Shown here: one piece after another, positions 33,060-42,003 of the stretch
Numbering within the stretch: position 1 is the stretch's first letter
How the letters are laid out: every line of letters begins with the position of its first letter
DNA from: JANQIO01 sp038746745
GTDB taxonomy: Bacteria > Pseudomonadota > Gammaproteobacteria > Pseudomonadales > Halieaceae
Length of the DNA stretch: 64,000 nt
Direction: 5' to 3'
Assembly: GCA_038746745.1 (NCBI GenBank)
Contig: JBCDKJ010000012.1
Location: 1-64,000, forward strand
The notes under the pieces: generated by a model
The model's database searches: none
The model's input: the letters and a program-made list of their open reading frames with translations, nothing else
What the model was told of the DNA's origin: nothing
Made by a program: the position numbers and the translations under genes

Positions 33060-33793
33060 GGCGCGGCGCAACCAGAAAATCGGCGAGCACCGGCGGCTCG
33101 CCAAGCGTGCAGTGGTTGCCCCTGTTAGTGGCGGCCACGGTGATCAGCACGCTGGCAGGCGGCGCCGGTATAGGACTCTGGAAGCTTGCATCGCTTCCCG
33201 TAGACCGTGTCGCCGTGAGCGGTGATCTCGAGCGGGTATCCCGCCCTGAATTGATGGCAGTGATCAACAGGGCGCTGGACGGCGGTTTTCTCTGGGTAGA
33301 TTTGGACGCGGTTCGAGAGCCCTTGGAGGCGCTGCCCTGGGTGCATCGTGCCGTGGTGCGCAGGCGCTGGCCCGACAGCATTGAGGTGCAGGTGATAGAG
33401 CAGACCGCCATTGCCCGCTGGGGGGATGGCAGCCTGCTGAACCATGCTGGCGAAGTGTTTACACCGGGCGAGGCTTCAAGACTTGAGGGACTTCCGCTGC
33501 TGTCGGGGCCTGCAAATTCTCACCGAGCGCTGATGCTGGAATACCGCAGGATTCACCAGCAGCTGCAGCCGCTGGGCCTGCGGATAGACGGCCTGCACAT
33601 GAACCGTCGCGGTGGCATGGAAGCGACCTTGAGCGACGGCGCGCGCCTGGTATTTGGTCGCGGCGATATCGACCAAAAGCTGGCTCGGCTGCGCGCTGTA
33701 ATGGCCGCGAAAGAAGCGGATTTGCAGCCATCACAGATTGATTTGCGCTATAGCCACGGCCTGGCTATTGCGTGGCAAAACGACAGCAATTAG
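33056..33793 (+). CDS. ftsQ: Cell division protein FtsQ
   Basis: The 245-residue bitopic protein has a basic cytoplasmic tail, one membrane helix near residues 22-42, a POTRA domain beginning at VDRVAVSGDLERVSRPEL, and the beta domain with WVHRAVVRRRWPDSIEVQVI and RWGDGSLLNHAGEVF. It joins FtsL and FtsB in the divisome. It sits between ddlB and ftsA in the standard order. Confidence 0.95.
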   Translation: MRRGATRKSASTGGSPSVQWLPLLVAATVISTLAGGAGIGLWKLASLPVDRVAVSGDLERVSRPELMAVINRALDGGFLWVDLDAVREPLEALPWVHRAVVRRRWPDSIEVQVIEQTAIARWGDGSLLNHAGEVFTPGEASRLEGLPLLSGPANSHRALMLEYRRIHQQLQPLGLRIDGLHMNRRGGMEATLSDGARLVFGRGDIDQKLARLRAVMAAKEADLQPSQIDLRYSHGLAIAWQNDSN

Positions 33794-33821
33794 GACAGTT
33801 AAGACCGACGGAGTAGATGTC

Positions 33822-35057
33822 ATGGGAGCGCAGGACAGGAAGATGATCGTGGGGCTGGATATCGGCACCTCCAAGGTCGTTGCGATCGTCGGCGAGGTGG
33901 CGCCGGACGGTGGTATCGAAGTGGTGGGTATCGGGTCTCACCCCAGTAAAGGGCTGAAGAAAGGCGTTGTGGTCAATATTGAGTCCACGGTGCAGTCGAT
34001 ACAGCGGGCCGTGGAAGAGGCCGAGCTGATGGCTGGCTGTCAGATTCACTCTGTCTTTGTAGGTATCGCAGGCAGTCATATCCGCAGTCTCAACTCTCAC
34101 GGCATCGTTGCAATCCGCGATCGTGAGGTGTTTCCGCTGGATGTTGAAAGAGTCATCGATGCTGCCCAGGCCGTGGCCATCCCTGCGGATCAGCGCGTGT
34201 TGCACATCCTGCCGCAGGAGTATGTGATCGATAATCAAGAGGGCATTAAGGAGCCTCTGGGCATGTCGGGCGTGCGACTGGAGGCCAAAGTGCATCTGGT
34301 CACCTGCGCTACGAATGCGTCTCAGAATATCGAAAAGTGTATTCGCCGCTGCGGTCTGGACGTGGAGGACATCATTCTCGAGCAGTTGGCGTCCAGCTAT
34401 GCCGTGCTGACCGAAGACGAGAAAGAGCTGGGTGTGTGCCTGGTGGACATTGGCGGTGGCACTACTGATATCGCCATATTCACTGAGGGTTCGATACGTC
34501 ACACAGGCGTTATACCGATTGCCGGCGATCAGGTGACCAATGACATTGCCATGGCCCTGCGCACGCCGACACAGCACGCCGAGGAAATCAAGATCAAATA
34601 CGCCTGCGCCTTAACGCAGCTAGCCGGGGCCGAGGAAACCATCAAGGTGCCGAGCGTGGGAGACCGCCCGCCGCGTGATCTTTCGCGCCAGGCGCTGGCT
34701 GAAGTGGTTGAGCCTCGCTACGACGAGCTATTTACCCTGGTGCAGGCCGAGTTGCGTCGTTCTGGTTTCGAGGACCTGGTGCCAGCAGGCATTGTGCTGA
34801 CCGGCGGCACCTCAAAAATGGAAGGGGTGGTAGAGCTGGCAGAAGAGATATTCCACATGCCAGTACGCGTTGGGCTGCCGCAGACCGTGTCCGGTCTGAC
34901 CGACATCGTACGGAATCCGATCTACTCAACTGGGGTGGGACTGCTGCAATACGGCGCAACCCGCTCCGACGAATCTGTGCCCAGACCGGCGGCAAAATCG
35001 CAAGCGCCCAGCAGTGTGTTGGAGCGGATCAAGGCCTGGGTGCAGAACAATTTCTAG
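33822..35057 (+). CDS. ftsA: Cell division protein FtsA, actin-like membrane tether of FtsZ
   Basis: The 411-residue protein shows actin-type ATP-binding loops: MIVGLDIGTSKVVAIVGEV at the start, VCLVDIGGGTTDIAIFTEG near residue 205 and GIVLTGGTSKMEGVVELA near residue 323. The C-terminal amphipathic membrane-binding helix is VLERIKAWVQNNF. The ATG at 33822 is chosen because GGAG lies 8 bases upstream and the protein then begins as usual, 28 bases after ftsQ. An in-frame extension into ftsQ is not credible. Confidence 0.96.
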   Translation: MGAQDRKMIVGLDIGTSKVVAIVGEVAPDGGIEVVGIGSHPSKGLKKGVVVNIESTVQSIQRAVEEAELMAGCQIHSVFVGIAGSHIRSLNSHGIVAIRDREVFPLDVERVIDAAQAVAIPADQRVLHILPQEYVIDNQEGIKEPLGMSGVRLEAKVHLVTCATNASQNIEKCIRRCGLDVEDIILEQLASSYAVLTEDEKELGVCLVDIGGGTTDIAIFTEGSIRHTGVIPIAGDQVTNDIAMALRTPTQHAEEIKIKYACALTQLAGAEETIKVPSVGDRPPRDLSRQALAEVVEPRYDELFTLVQAELRRSGFEDLVPAGIVLTGGTSKMEGVVELAEEIFHMPVRVGLPQTVSGLTDIVRNPIYSTGVGLLQYGATRSDESVPRPAAKSQAPSSVLERIKAWVQNNF

Positions 35058-35114
35058 GGGATACCAGCGGGCGCCGCGTCAATGCGTCGGTTGGATTCTT
35101 GAAGGTGGTAAAGC

Positions 35115-35132
35115 GGTGACCTCGGTGTCACC
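35115..35132. promoter_or_regulatory. Hairpin in the ftsA-ftsZ gap
   Basis: GGTGAC at 35115 and GTCACC at 35127 form a perfect 6-base inverted repeat with a 6-base loop, 28 bases before ftsZ. It could act in the ftsZ leader RNA or as a protein site; nothing in the sequence decides this. Confidence 0.4.
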
Positions 35133-35159
35133 ACATACTAAAAAGGGGAGAAACAGGAA

Positions 35160-36323
35160 ATGTTTGAACTGATAGACAACGTACCAGAGAGTGCTGTTAT
35201 CAAAGTCATCGGCGTAGGCGGTGGTGGCGGTAATGCAGTTAAGCACATGATCGATAATCAGGTTGAAGGCGTGGACTTTATCTGTGCCAATACCGATGCC
35301 CAGGCGCTAAGTGATGTGGAGTCTCGCACGGTCCTGCAGATGGGCGGGGATATCACCAAGGGATTGGGCGCCGGCGCCAACCCCGACATCGGTCGTGCCG
35401 CGGCGCTGGAAGACCGGGATCGGATTGCCGAAGCCCTGCGTGGTGCTGACATGGTCTTTATTACTGCAGGCATGGGCGGTGGCACTGGCACGGGAGCGGC
35501 ACCGGTTGTTGCGGAAGTAGCTCGCGAGATGGGCATTCTTACCGTTGCCGTGGTAACGCGTCCGTTCTCCTTCGAGGGTAAAAAGCGCACCATCATTGCG
35601 GACGAGGGTATGAAGCAACTGCAGGAGCACGTTGACTCCCTGATTACTATTCCCAACGAAAAACTACTTGAAGTGCTGGGTAAAACCACCACGCTGCTGG
35701 ATGCTTTCAAGGAGGCCAATGACGTTCTACTGGGCGCGGTTCAGGGTATTGCAGATTTGATCATCCGTCCCGGTATGATCAATGTCGACTTTGCCGATGT
35801 GCGCACGGTGATGTCTGAGATGGGTATGGCCATGATGGGTACCGGCGCTGCTCGCGGAGACAATCGCGCGCGCGAAGCGGCGGAGGCGGCCATTCGCAGC
35901 CCACTGCTGGAAGATATCAACCTGGAGGGTGCCAGAGGCATTCTGGTGAACATCACCGCGGGACTGGACCTGTCGCTGGGTGAGTTTGCTGAAGTGGGTG
36001 ATGCCGTCGAAGAGTTTGCGTCTGACAATGCCACCGTGGTGGTGGGAACGGTCATTGATCCGGATATGTCAGAGGACCTGAAAGTCACCGTTGTGGCGAC
36101 GGGTCTGGGGGCAGAAGCGATGCGTGCGCCGCTGCAGGTGGTTGATACGCAGCCAAAACAGGCGGCGGACGCCTCTGTTGAGGGTCGCAGCAAACGGGCG
36201 GCCAGGCCTACAGCGGACGACACCACCAGCGGTGAGACCAACGTTGAGGTCAAGCTGGCGCAGGCAGTCGGGCAAGAAGACTACTTCGATATTCCCGCTT
36301 TTCTGCGTCGCCAGGCGGACTAA
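35160..36323 (+). CDS. ftsZ: Cell division GTPase FtsZ
   Basis: The 387-residue tubulin homologue has VGGGGGNAVKHMID near residue 20, the GTP signature AGMGGGTGTGAAPVVAEVA near residue 105 and the T7 catalytic loop segment (NVDFADVRTVMSEMG) near residue 207. A flexible linker leads to the conserved C-terminal peptide DYFDIPAFLRRQAD, which binds FtsA. It forms the Z ring. GGGGAG lies just upstream of the ATG. It is the last dcw gene here. Confidence 0.98.
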   Translation: MFELIDNVPESAVIKVIGVGGGGGNAVKHMIDNQVEGVDFICANTDAQALSDVESRTVLQMGGDITKGLGAGANPDIGRAAALEDRDRIAEALRGADMVFITAGMGGGTGTGAAPVVAEVAREMGILTVAVVTRPFSFEGKKRTIIADEGMKQLQEHVDSLITIPNEKLLEVLGKTTTLLDAFKEANDVLLGAVQGIADLIIRPGMINVDFADVRTVMSEMGMAMMGTGAARGDNRAREAAEAAIRSPLLEDINLEGARGILVNITAGLDLSLGEFAEVGDAVEEFASDNATVVVGTVIDPDMSEDLKVTVVATGLGAEAMRAPLQVVDTQPKQAADASVEGRSKRAARPTADDTTSGETNVEVKLAQAVGQEDYFDIPAFLRRQAD

Positions 36324-36629
36324 GGCAAACGGGTGCCTGCCATCGCCGTCTGCTGGCGGTGAGAAGCCTGCGTCCGGCATCCGGGCTGGCCGGTGACGAA
36401 CTCTCCCCTGTCACCGGCCAGGGCGGCTGCGTGGGCGCTGCTGGCGCCCGCTCCAGCGCGAACACGTCAGCGGGTTATCCAAGTGCGAAGGAATAAAAAA
36501 TCTCGTAAATTCCGTCGCTTACGTCCCATGGCCTGAGGTACTCACAGGTCTCAGAAACGGCTGCGTAACGTGGTATTTGGACAACAGTTGTGCGATAGTT
36601 CGCGCAATCTGAGGTCAGCAACGTCGTTA
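36324..36629. other. Intergenic region after ftsZ, two strong hairpins, no lpxC
   Basis: About 300 bases. CTGGCCGGTGAC at 36386-36397 pairs perfectly with GTCACCGGCCAG at 36410-36421 (12-base stem, 12-base loop). GGGCGC at 36433 pairs with GCGCCC at 36444 (5-base loop). Neither is followed by a T run, so they may be attenuators or RNA-stability elements rather than simple terminators. The lpxC gene that often follows ftsZ is not present. Confidence 0.65.
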
Positions 36630-37565
36630 ATGAAAATCATCTTGATCGATAAAAAGCTCGGGGGCTCTCGCGCTATCGCGTTGGGGCGCTGGTCCCGTGC
36701 GGTGCTATCGATGTGTGCCTTGGGTTTGCCGCTGGGCATGGTAGGCGTTGGCTACTATATCGCCAGCGTTGTCGATGTGCCCGAAGCGCTGGTGCCGTTG
36801 CAGGATGAAGTCGACGCACAGAATGAAGCGCTGGCGAGCCTGCGCGCAGATGCGGAGCGACGGCTGCAATCCCTGTCGCTCACCGTGGCGGAACTGGAAG
36901 CCAGGTTGGTGAGACTGGACGCCATGGGGCAGCGGCTTACCGATCTTGCCGGACTTGATGATGGCGAATTTGACTTCAGTCGCAGCCCCGCCCTGGGTGG
37001 TCCGGTCGGAAACACTGCTGCGGCAGCGGGCGAGAGCTTCGCAGCGACTATCCCACTAACGCTTGCAACCGAAATGCAGGATCTTGAGGCTCGCATTGCA
37101 GATCGCGAGCAGCAGCTCGATTTTCTGGAAGCGGTACTGGCAAATCGGCAGTTACAGCAGGATTTGTTCCTATCCGGCCGGCCCATTCGCAAAGGTTGGA
37201 TGTCCTCTGCCTTCGGTCAGCGCAAAGATCCGTTTACCGGCCAAAGCATGTGGCATCAGGGCGTTGATTTCGCAGGAAAGGAAGGCTCTGACATCGTGGC
37301 CGTGGCTAGCGGTGTCGTCACCTGGTCCGGTGATCGCTACGGCTACGGCGATATGGTCGAAATTAATCACGGCGGGGGCTACGCTACTCGCTACGCCCAT
37401 AACAAGGAAAACCTGGTCAAGGTGGGCGACATCGTCAGCAAGGGCCAGGTCATCGCACTGATGGGCTCCAGTGGTCGCTCCACCGGCCCACATGTCCACT
37501 ATGAGGTTTACAAGAACGGCCGACCCGTCGATCCGGCGAGTTACGTTCGTCGCACTCGACGCTGA
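36630..37565 (+). CDS. M23 family peptidase (LytM domain) with membrane anchor and coiled coil
   Basis: The 311-residue protein starts MKIILIDKKLGGSRAIALGR, has one membrane helix near residues 30-50, a coiled coil near 60-100, and a C-terminal LytM domain. Zinc-ligand motifs are visible as HQGVDFAGKEGSD and HVHYEVYKNGRPVDP. Such proteins are wall endopeptidases or amidase activators at the periplasmic face. The ATG at 36630 is preferred on protein grounds, although its GAGG is 15 bases away; a GTG at 36570 is possible. It occupies the ftsZ-secA interval, where related genes lie in pseudomonads. Confidence 0.85.
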   Translation: MKIILIDKKLGGSRAIALGRWSRAVLSMCALGLPLGMVGVGYYIASVVDVPEALVPLQDEVDAQNEALASLRADAERRLQSLSLTVAELEARLVRLDAMGQRLTDLAGLDDGEFDFSRSPALGGPVGNTAAAAGESFAATIPLTLATEMQDLEARIADREQQLDFLEAVLANRQLQQDLFLSGRPIRKGWMSSAFGQRKDPFTGQSMWHQGVDFAGKEGSDIVAVASGVVTWSGDRYGYGDMVEINHGGGYATRYAHNKENLVKVGDIVSKGQVIALMGSSGRSTGPHVHYEVYKNGRPVDPASYVRRTRR

Positions 37566-37588
37566 CCCCTCAAAACCCTCTCGCGTCT

Positions 37589-37602
37589 CGTGCCGCGGCA
37601 CG
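37589..37602. other. 14-base perfect palindrome between the M23 gene and secA
   Basis: CGTGCCGCGGCACG reads the same on both strands. It lies 23 bases after the M23 stop and 78 bases before secA. With no loop it is more like a protein site than a terminator, and no T run follows. Confidence 0.35.
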
Positions 37603-37680
37603 GGGGCGACGAACATCTGCGCGTAGCAACGCGTCAACGCCCAACACCGCTTTACAGATACAGATTTCCAACGGTACCCC

Positions 37681-40401
37681 ATGATTGCCAACATCCTTAA
37701 GACCGTATTCGGCAGCAGCAATGATCGCGAACTCAAGCGCATGCGCCGCATTGTCAAAAAGATTAATGCCTTGACCGAAGAATATGCCGGGCTCGGCGAC
37801 GACCAGTTACGCGCCAAAACTGAAGAATTCCGCGAACGCCTGGATGCGGGTGCCACACTTGACGACTTGCTACCTGAAGCTTTCGCAACCGTCAGAGAAG
37901 CGGGCGAACGCGCCCTGGGCCTGCGTCATTTTGATGTGCAGCTTATCGGTGGCATTACGCTGCATGAGGGCAAGATCGCAGAGATGCGCACCGGTGAGGG
38001 CAAGACGCTAGTGGCCACCTTGCCGGCCTACCTGAATGCTCTTTCTGGGCCGGTGCATCTGGTGACAGTGAATGACTATCTGGCACAACGCGACGCTGCC
38101 TGGATGGAACCGCTGTATCAATTTCTTGATCTTCGTGTGGGCGTGATTCGGTCCGGGCAGCATCCGACGGAAAAGCGGGAAGCCTACCAGTCAGACATTG
38201 TCTATGGCACCAACAACGAGTTCGGCTTTGACTACCTGCGCGACAATATGGCGTTTTCCGCCGAAGACAAGCAGCAGGGTGAGCTGGCCTTCGCGATTGT
38301 CGATGAGGTGGATTCTATTCTGATAGATGAGGCGCGCACGCCCCTCATCATTTCAGGCGCTGCGGAAGATAGCTCTGAACTCTATCGACGCATTAATCGT
38401 GTGATTCCTGAACTGACGCTGGAGCAAGAGGCGCAGCAGGGCCATTTCAGCGTTGACGAGAAGACGCGCCAGGTCGAGCTGACAGAAGAAGGCCATCTTT
38501 TCGTCGAAGAGTTGATGATTCGTGAAAAGTTACTGGAAGAAGGTGAGAGCCTCTACGCGGCCACCAATCTGAACCTGTTGCATCACGTTTATTCAGCGCT
38601 GCGAGCACACGCGTTGTTCCAGCGGGATGTGGAGTACATCGTTCAGGAGGGCCAGGTAGTGCTGATTGATGAGCACACCGGGCGCACCATGCCAGGACGT
38701 CGGCTGTCAGAGGGGCTGCATCAGGCGATTGAAGCGAAGGAAGGCGTGAACATTCAGAGCGAGAGCCAGACGCTGGCGTCTACGACGTTCCAGAACTATT
38801 TCCGCCTCTATGGGAAGCTGGCCGGCATGACGGGCACCGCGGACACCGAAGCGTTTGAGTTTCGCCAGATCTATGGACTTACCGTGGTGGTGATTCCTAC
38901 CAACGTGCCCACGCAGCGGACTGATTACAACGATCTCGTCTATCTCACGGCTGACGAGAAATACGATGCAATTGTGGAGGACGTGAAAACCTGCATCGAA
39001 GGCGGCGCGCCCGTCCTGGTGGGCACCGCCTCGATCGAAACCTCGGAGGAAATGTCGCGGCGCTTCAAGAAAGCTGGCATCAAGCATCAGGTGCTGAATG
39101 CAAAATTTCATGAACAAGAGGCGCAAATTATTGCCCAGGCCGGAGTACCTGGCACTGTCACCATTGCTACCAACATGGCGGGCCGCGGCACCGACATCGT
39201 CCTGGGCGGTAATTGGGAAGCAGAAGTCGCGGCCTTGGAGAGCCGTGATGATCGCCAGCTGGACGACATTAAGTCGCGCTGGGAACAACAGCATGCGCGT
39301 GTCATTGAAGCCGGTGGCTTGCACATCTTTGGCACGGAGCGGCACGAGTCTCGCCGTATCGACAATCAGCTGCGGGGCCGGGCAGGGCGCCAGGGCGATC
39401 CTGGCGCGTCGCGCTTTTACCTGTCGCTGGAAGACAACTTGATGCGGATTTTCGCCTCTGACCGGGTGAAGAATTTTATGCAGGCGCTCGGCATGGAAAA
39501 AGGCGAGGCTATAGAGCATCGTATGGTGACCAATGCCATCGAAAAGGCGCAGCGAAAGGTCGAGGGACGCAACTTTGATGTGCGCAAGCAACTGTTGGAA
39601 TACGACGATGTGGCCAACGATCAGCGACAGGTTGTGTACCAGCAGCGCAATGATTTGCTGGCGGCGGAGGATATCTCTGAGACGATTGCCGCCATCAGGG
39701 AAGATGTGGTGAATGAAGCAATCAGCGAGTTCATACCTCCCATGAGCCTGGAAGAGCAGTGGGATATACCAGGACTGGAGCGCCAGTTGGAAAATGAATT
39801 CGCGGTCCACTTGCCGCTACAGCAATGGCTGGATGAGGACGATCATCTCGCCGAGGAAGGACTGCGCGAGCGCATTGTGAGCGCGGTGGCTGATGCCTAC
39901 GAAGCGAAATCTGAGGCTGTAGGCCCCGATATGCGCAAAATCGAAAAGCAGATCATGCTCCAAGTTCTGGATACCTTGTGGAAAGAGCATCTGGCGACCA
40001 TGGATCAGCTGCGGCAGGGTATTCACCTGCGCGCTTACGCACAAAAGAACCCGAAACAAGAGTACAAGCGAGAATCCTTCGCCTTGTTTCAGGAAATGTT
40101 GGAAGGACTCAAGTTCGAGGTGGTGAAGTTCCTGAGCCACATTCAGGTACAGCGCCCGGACGAGGCGGCACTGCTGGAACAGCGCCGACGTGAGCAGGCT
40201 GAGCAGGAAAAACGTGCTTTCCAGCACGCGGAAGCGTCTGCTCTGGCCGGAGCGGAGGCTCAGGCTGGCGCAGACGTTGGTCAGCCAGCTCCTGCAGACG
40301 CCGCTCAGCCGTTTGTACGCGAGCAGCCAAAAGTGGGCCGCAACGAGCCTTGCCCTTGTGGTTCCGGTAAGAAACACAAGCAGTGCTGTGGCCAGCTTTA
40401 A
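37681..40401 (+). CDS. secA: Preprotein translocase ATPase SecA
   Basis: The 906-residue protein has Walker A MRTGEGKTLVATLPAYLNA near residue 102, the DEVDSILIDEARTPLIISG block near residue 208, the GRGTDIVLGGNWEAE second-half motif and EHLATMDQLRQGIHLRAYAQ. A zinc-binding tail CPCGSGKKHKQCCGQL ends the protein and binds SecB and lipids. It drives protein export through SecYEG. Length matches the family. The last codons overlap the argJ start. Confidence 0.98.
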   Translation: MIANILKTVFGSSNDRELKRMRRIVKKINALTEEYAGLGDDQLRAKTEEFRERLDAGATLDDLLPEAFATVREAGERALGLRHFDVQLIGGITLHEGKIAEMRTGEGKTLVATLPAYLNALSGPVHLVTVNDYLAQRDAAWMEPLYQFLDLRVGVIRSGQHPTEKREAYQSDIVYGTNNEFGFDYLRDNMAFSAEDKQQGELAFAIVDEVDSILIDEARTPLIISGAAEDSSELYRRINRVIPELTLEQEAQQGHFSVDEKTRQVELTEEGHLFVEELMIREKLLEEGESLYAATNLNLLHHVYSALRAHALFQRDVEYIVQEGQVVLIDEHTGRTMPGRRLSEGLHQAIEAKEGVNIQSESQTLASTTFQNYFRLYGKLAGMTGTADTEAFEFRQIYGLTVVVIPTNVPTQRTDYNDLVYLTADEKYDAIVEDVKTCIEGGAPVLVGTASIETSEEMSRRFKKAGIKHQVLNAKFHEQEAQIIAQAGVPGTVTIATNMAGRGTDIVLGGNWEAEVAALESRDDRQLDDIKSRWEQQHARVIEAGGLHIFGTERHESRRIDNQLRGRAGRQGDPGASRFYLSLEDNLMRIFASDRVKNFMQALGMEKGEAIEHRMVTNAIEKAQRKVEGRNFDVRKQLLEYDDVANDQRQVVYQQRNDLLAAEDISETIAAIREDVVNEAISEFIPPMSLEEQWDIPGLERQLENEFAVHLPLQQWLDEDDHLAEEGLRERIVSAVADAYEAKSEAVGPDMRKIEKQIMLQVLDTLWKEHLATMDQLRQGIHLRAYAQKNPKQEYKRESFALFQEMLEGLKFEVVKFLSHIQVQRPDEAALLEQRRREQAEQEKRAFQHAEASALAGAEAQAGADVGQPAPADAAQPFVREQPKVGRNEPCPCGSGKKHKQCCGQL

Positions 40402-41596
40402 TACACTAGGGAGCCCCGCACCGGTGGCGGGTATTCGACTGAGCGCGGTCAGTGCTGGCATTAAAACGCCAGGGCGTCTGGATCTGGTGTTGTTGGAGCT
40501 TGCTGAAAGCAGCACGGTGGCAGCCACGTTCACGCAAAATGCGTTTTGTGCCGCGCCGGTCACGGTAGCGCGCGAGCATATCGAGCGCTGCGCGCCGCGC
40601 TATCTGCTGGTGAATACCGGTAATGCCAATGCGGGCACGGGACGTCGCGGGCTGGAGGATGCCAGGGCCAGCTGCGCGGCGTTGGCGACGCAACTCAATG
40701 TTGCGGCCGCTGCCGTGCTGCCATTCTCCACCGGTGTCATCGGCGAATATCTACCCTTGGAGCGGTTGCTGGCCGCGCTTCCCGACGCTGTGTCCACGTT
40801 AAGCGATAGCGCATGGACGGCGGCGGCAGAGGGTATTCTGACCACGGACACGCGGCCCAAGCTTGGCAGCCGTCGCCTGCAGTTGGACGGTGTTGATATC
40901 ACAATTACTGGCATGGCCAAAGGCGCCGGTATGATCCGGCCCAACATGGCGACTATGCTGGCCTACCTGGCCACAGACGCCGCCATTGAGCAGAGTGTTC
41001 TCGACTCGATGTGGCGCTCGGTGGTGGAGCAGACGTTTAACCGCGTGACTATCGATGGTGATACCTCCACCAACGATGCCGCATTGCTGATCGCAACCGC
41101 AGCGGCCGATAACGCGCCGCTTTCCGATCCGGAACTGGAGCAGTTTGAGGCAGCCTTGTTTGATCTCGCGCTGGAGCTTGCCCAGGCTCTGGTGCGCGAT
41201 GGTGAAGGCGCCAGCAAATTCGTCACCGTTAAGGTCAGCGCTGCAGCCAGCGAAGCAGAAGCGCTGGATGTCGCGTATACGATCGCGCATTCACCGCTGG
41301 TAAAAACTGCCCTGTTTGCCAGTGATCCCAACTGGGGGCGCGTGCTTGCTGCGATCGGTAGAGCTGGCCTGTCAGATCTGGAAGTAGGAAAGATTCGACT
41401 GTATTTAAACAACGTGCTCATAGCCTGTGATGCTGGGCGCGCTCCGGATTACACAGAGGCTGCGGGCGCTGCTGCCATGGCAGAGCCAGACATTGAGATT
41501 GCTGTCGAGCTGGGCCGCGGAGACGACGAGGCGACTGTCTGGACTTCTGACCTGTCCTATGACTATGTGAAAATCAACGCTGAGTATCGTACCTGA
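40388..41596 (+). CDS. argJ: Bifunctional glutamate N-acetyltransferase/amino-acid acetyltransferase
   Basis: The 402-residue protein has LLVNTGNANAGTG near residue 77, the self-cleavage segment IRPNMATMLAYLATDA where the Thr in ATML becomes the nucleophile of the beta chain, and ASDPNWGRVLAAIGRAG. It recycles acetyl groups from N-acetylornithine to glutamate in arginine synthesis. The GTG at 40388, inside the secA end, gives the usual N-terminus; a GTG at 40424 is an alternative. The frame is open further upstream only because of secA. mutT follows, overlapping by one base. Confidence 0.95.
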   Translation: MASFNTLGSPAPVAGIRLSAVSAGIKTPGRLDLVLLELAESSTVAATFTQNAFCAAPVTVAREHIERCAPRYLLVNTGNANAGTGRRGLEDARASCAALATQLNVAAAAVLPFSTGVIGEYLPLERLLAALPDAVSTLSDSAWTAAAEGILTTDTRPKLGSRRLQLDGVDITITGMAKGAGMIRPNMATMLAYLATDAAIEQSVLDSMWRSVVEQTFNRVTIDGDTSTNDAALLIATAAADNAPLSDPELEQFEAALFDLALELAQALVRDGEGASKFVTVKVSAAASEAEALDVAYTIAHSPLVKTALFASDPNWGRVLAAIGRAGLSDLEVGKIRLYLNNVLIACDAGRAPDYTEAAGAAAMAEPDIEIAVELGRGDDEATVWTSDLSYDYVKINAEYRT

Positions 41597-41994
41597 TGGC
41601 GGCAGTCCACGTGGCCGTTGGCGTTGTTCAGAACGCCCTGGGAGAAATTCTCATTAGCCGTCGCGCAGACGATGCTCATCAAGGAGGTCTGTGGGAGTTT
41701 CCTGGCGGTAAGGTGGAAGCGGGAGAGGATGTAGTCACCGCCCTGGATCGTGAGTTGCGCGAGGAGCTGGGTATTCGCATTGAGCTGGCCAGCCCTCTGC
41801 TTGAGGTCCACCATGACTACGCTGACAAATCTGTTTGCCTGGACGTGTGGTTGGTGAGCTGCTTCAGCGGCGAGGCTACAGGCCTCGAGGGTCAACCCTT
41901 GGTGTGGTGCTTGCCAGAAGCGCTGCACCAGTATGATTTCCCGGCGGCTAATATACCGATACTCGAGGCTTGTCAGGTGCTGCCTGCGGACTGA
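41596..41994 (+). CDS. mutT: Nudix hydrolase MutT, 8-oxo-dGTP diphosphatase
   Basis: The 132-residue protein carries a complete Nudix box, GGKVEAGEDVVTALDRELRE followed by ELGI, preceded by GLWEFP. The N-terminal VHVAVGVVQNALGEILISRR is typical of MutT, which removes oxidised dGTP from the nucleotide pool. It overlaps argJ by one base and converges on coaE with a 9-base gap. The secA-argJ-mutT order is also known in pseudomonads. Confidence 0.9.
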   Translation: MAAVHVAVGVVQNALGEILISRRADDAHQGGLWEFPGGKVEAGEDVVTALDRELREELGIRIELASPLLEVHHDYADKSVCLDVWLVSCFSGEATGLEGQPLVWCLPEALHQYDFPAANIPILEACQVLPAD

Positions 41995-42003
41995 GCGTCA
42001 GAA

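Noticed and set aside
33765..34577. 270-codon open frame opposite ftsA
   Set aside because: Shadow of the ftsA coding strand with no ribosome site or domain.
37589..37602. Palindrome after the M23 gene as a terminator
   Set aside because: It has no loop and no following T run.
38707..39810. 367-codon open frame on the strand opposite secA
   Set aside because: It lies wholly inside secA in a GC-rich codon setting, where long antisense frames are common, and has no recognisable domain.
40190..40387. Upstream extension of the argJ frame into secA
   Set aside because: The extra residues are the secA coding region read in another frame.
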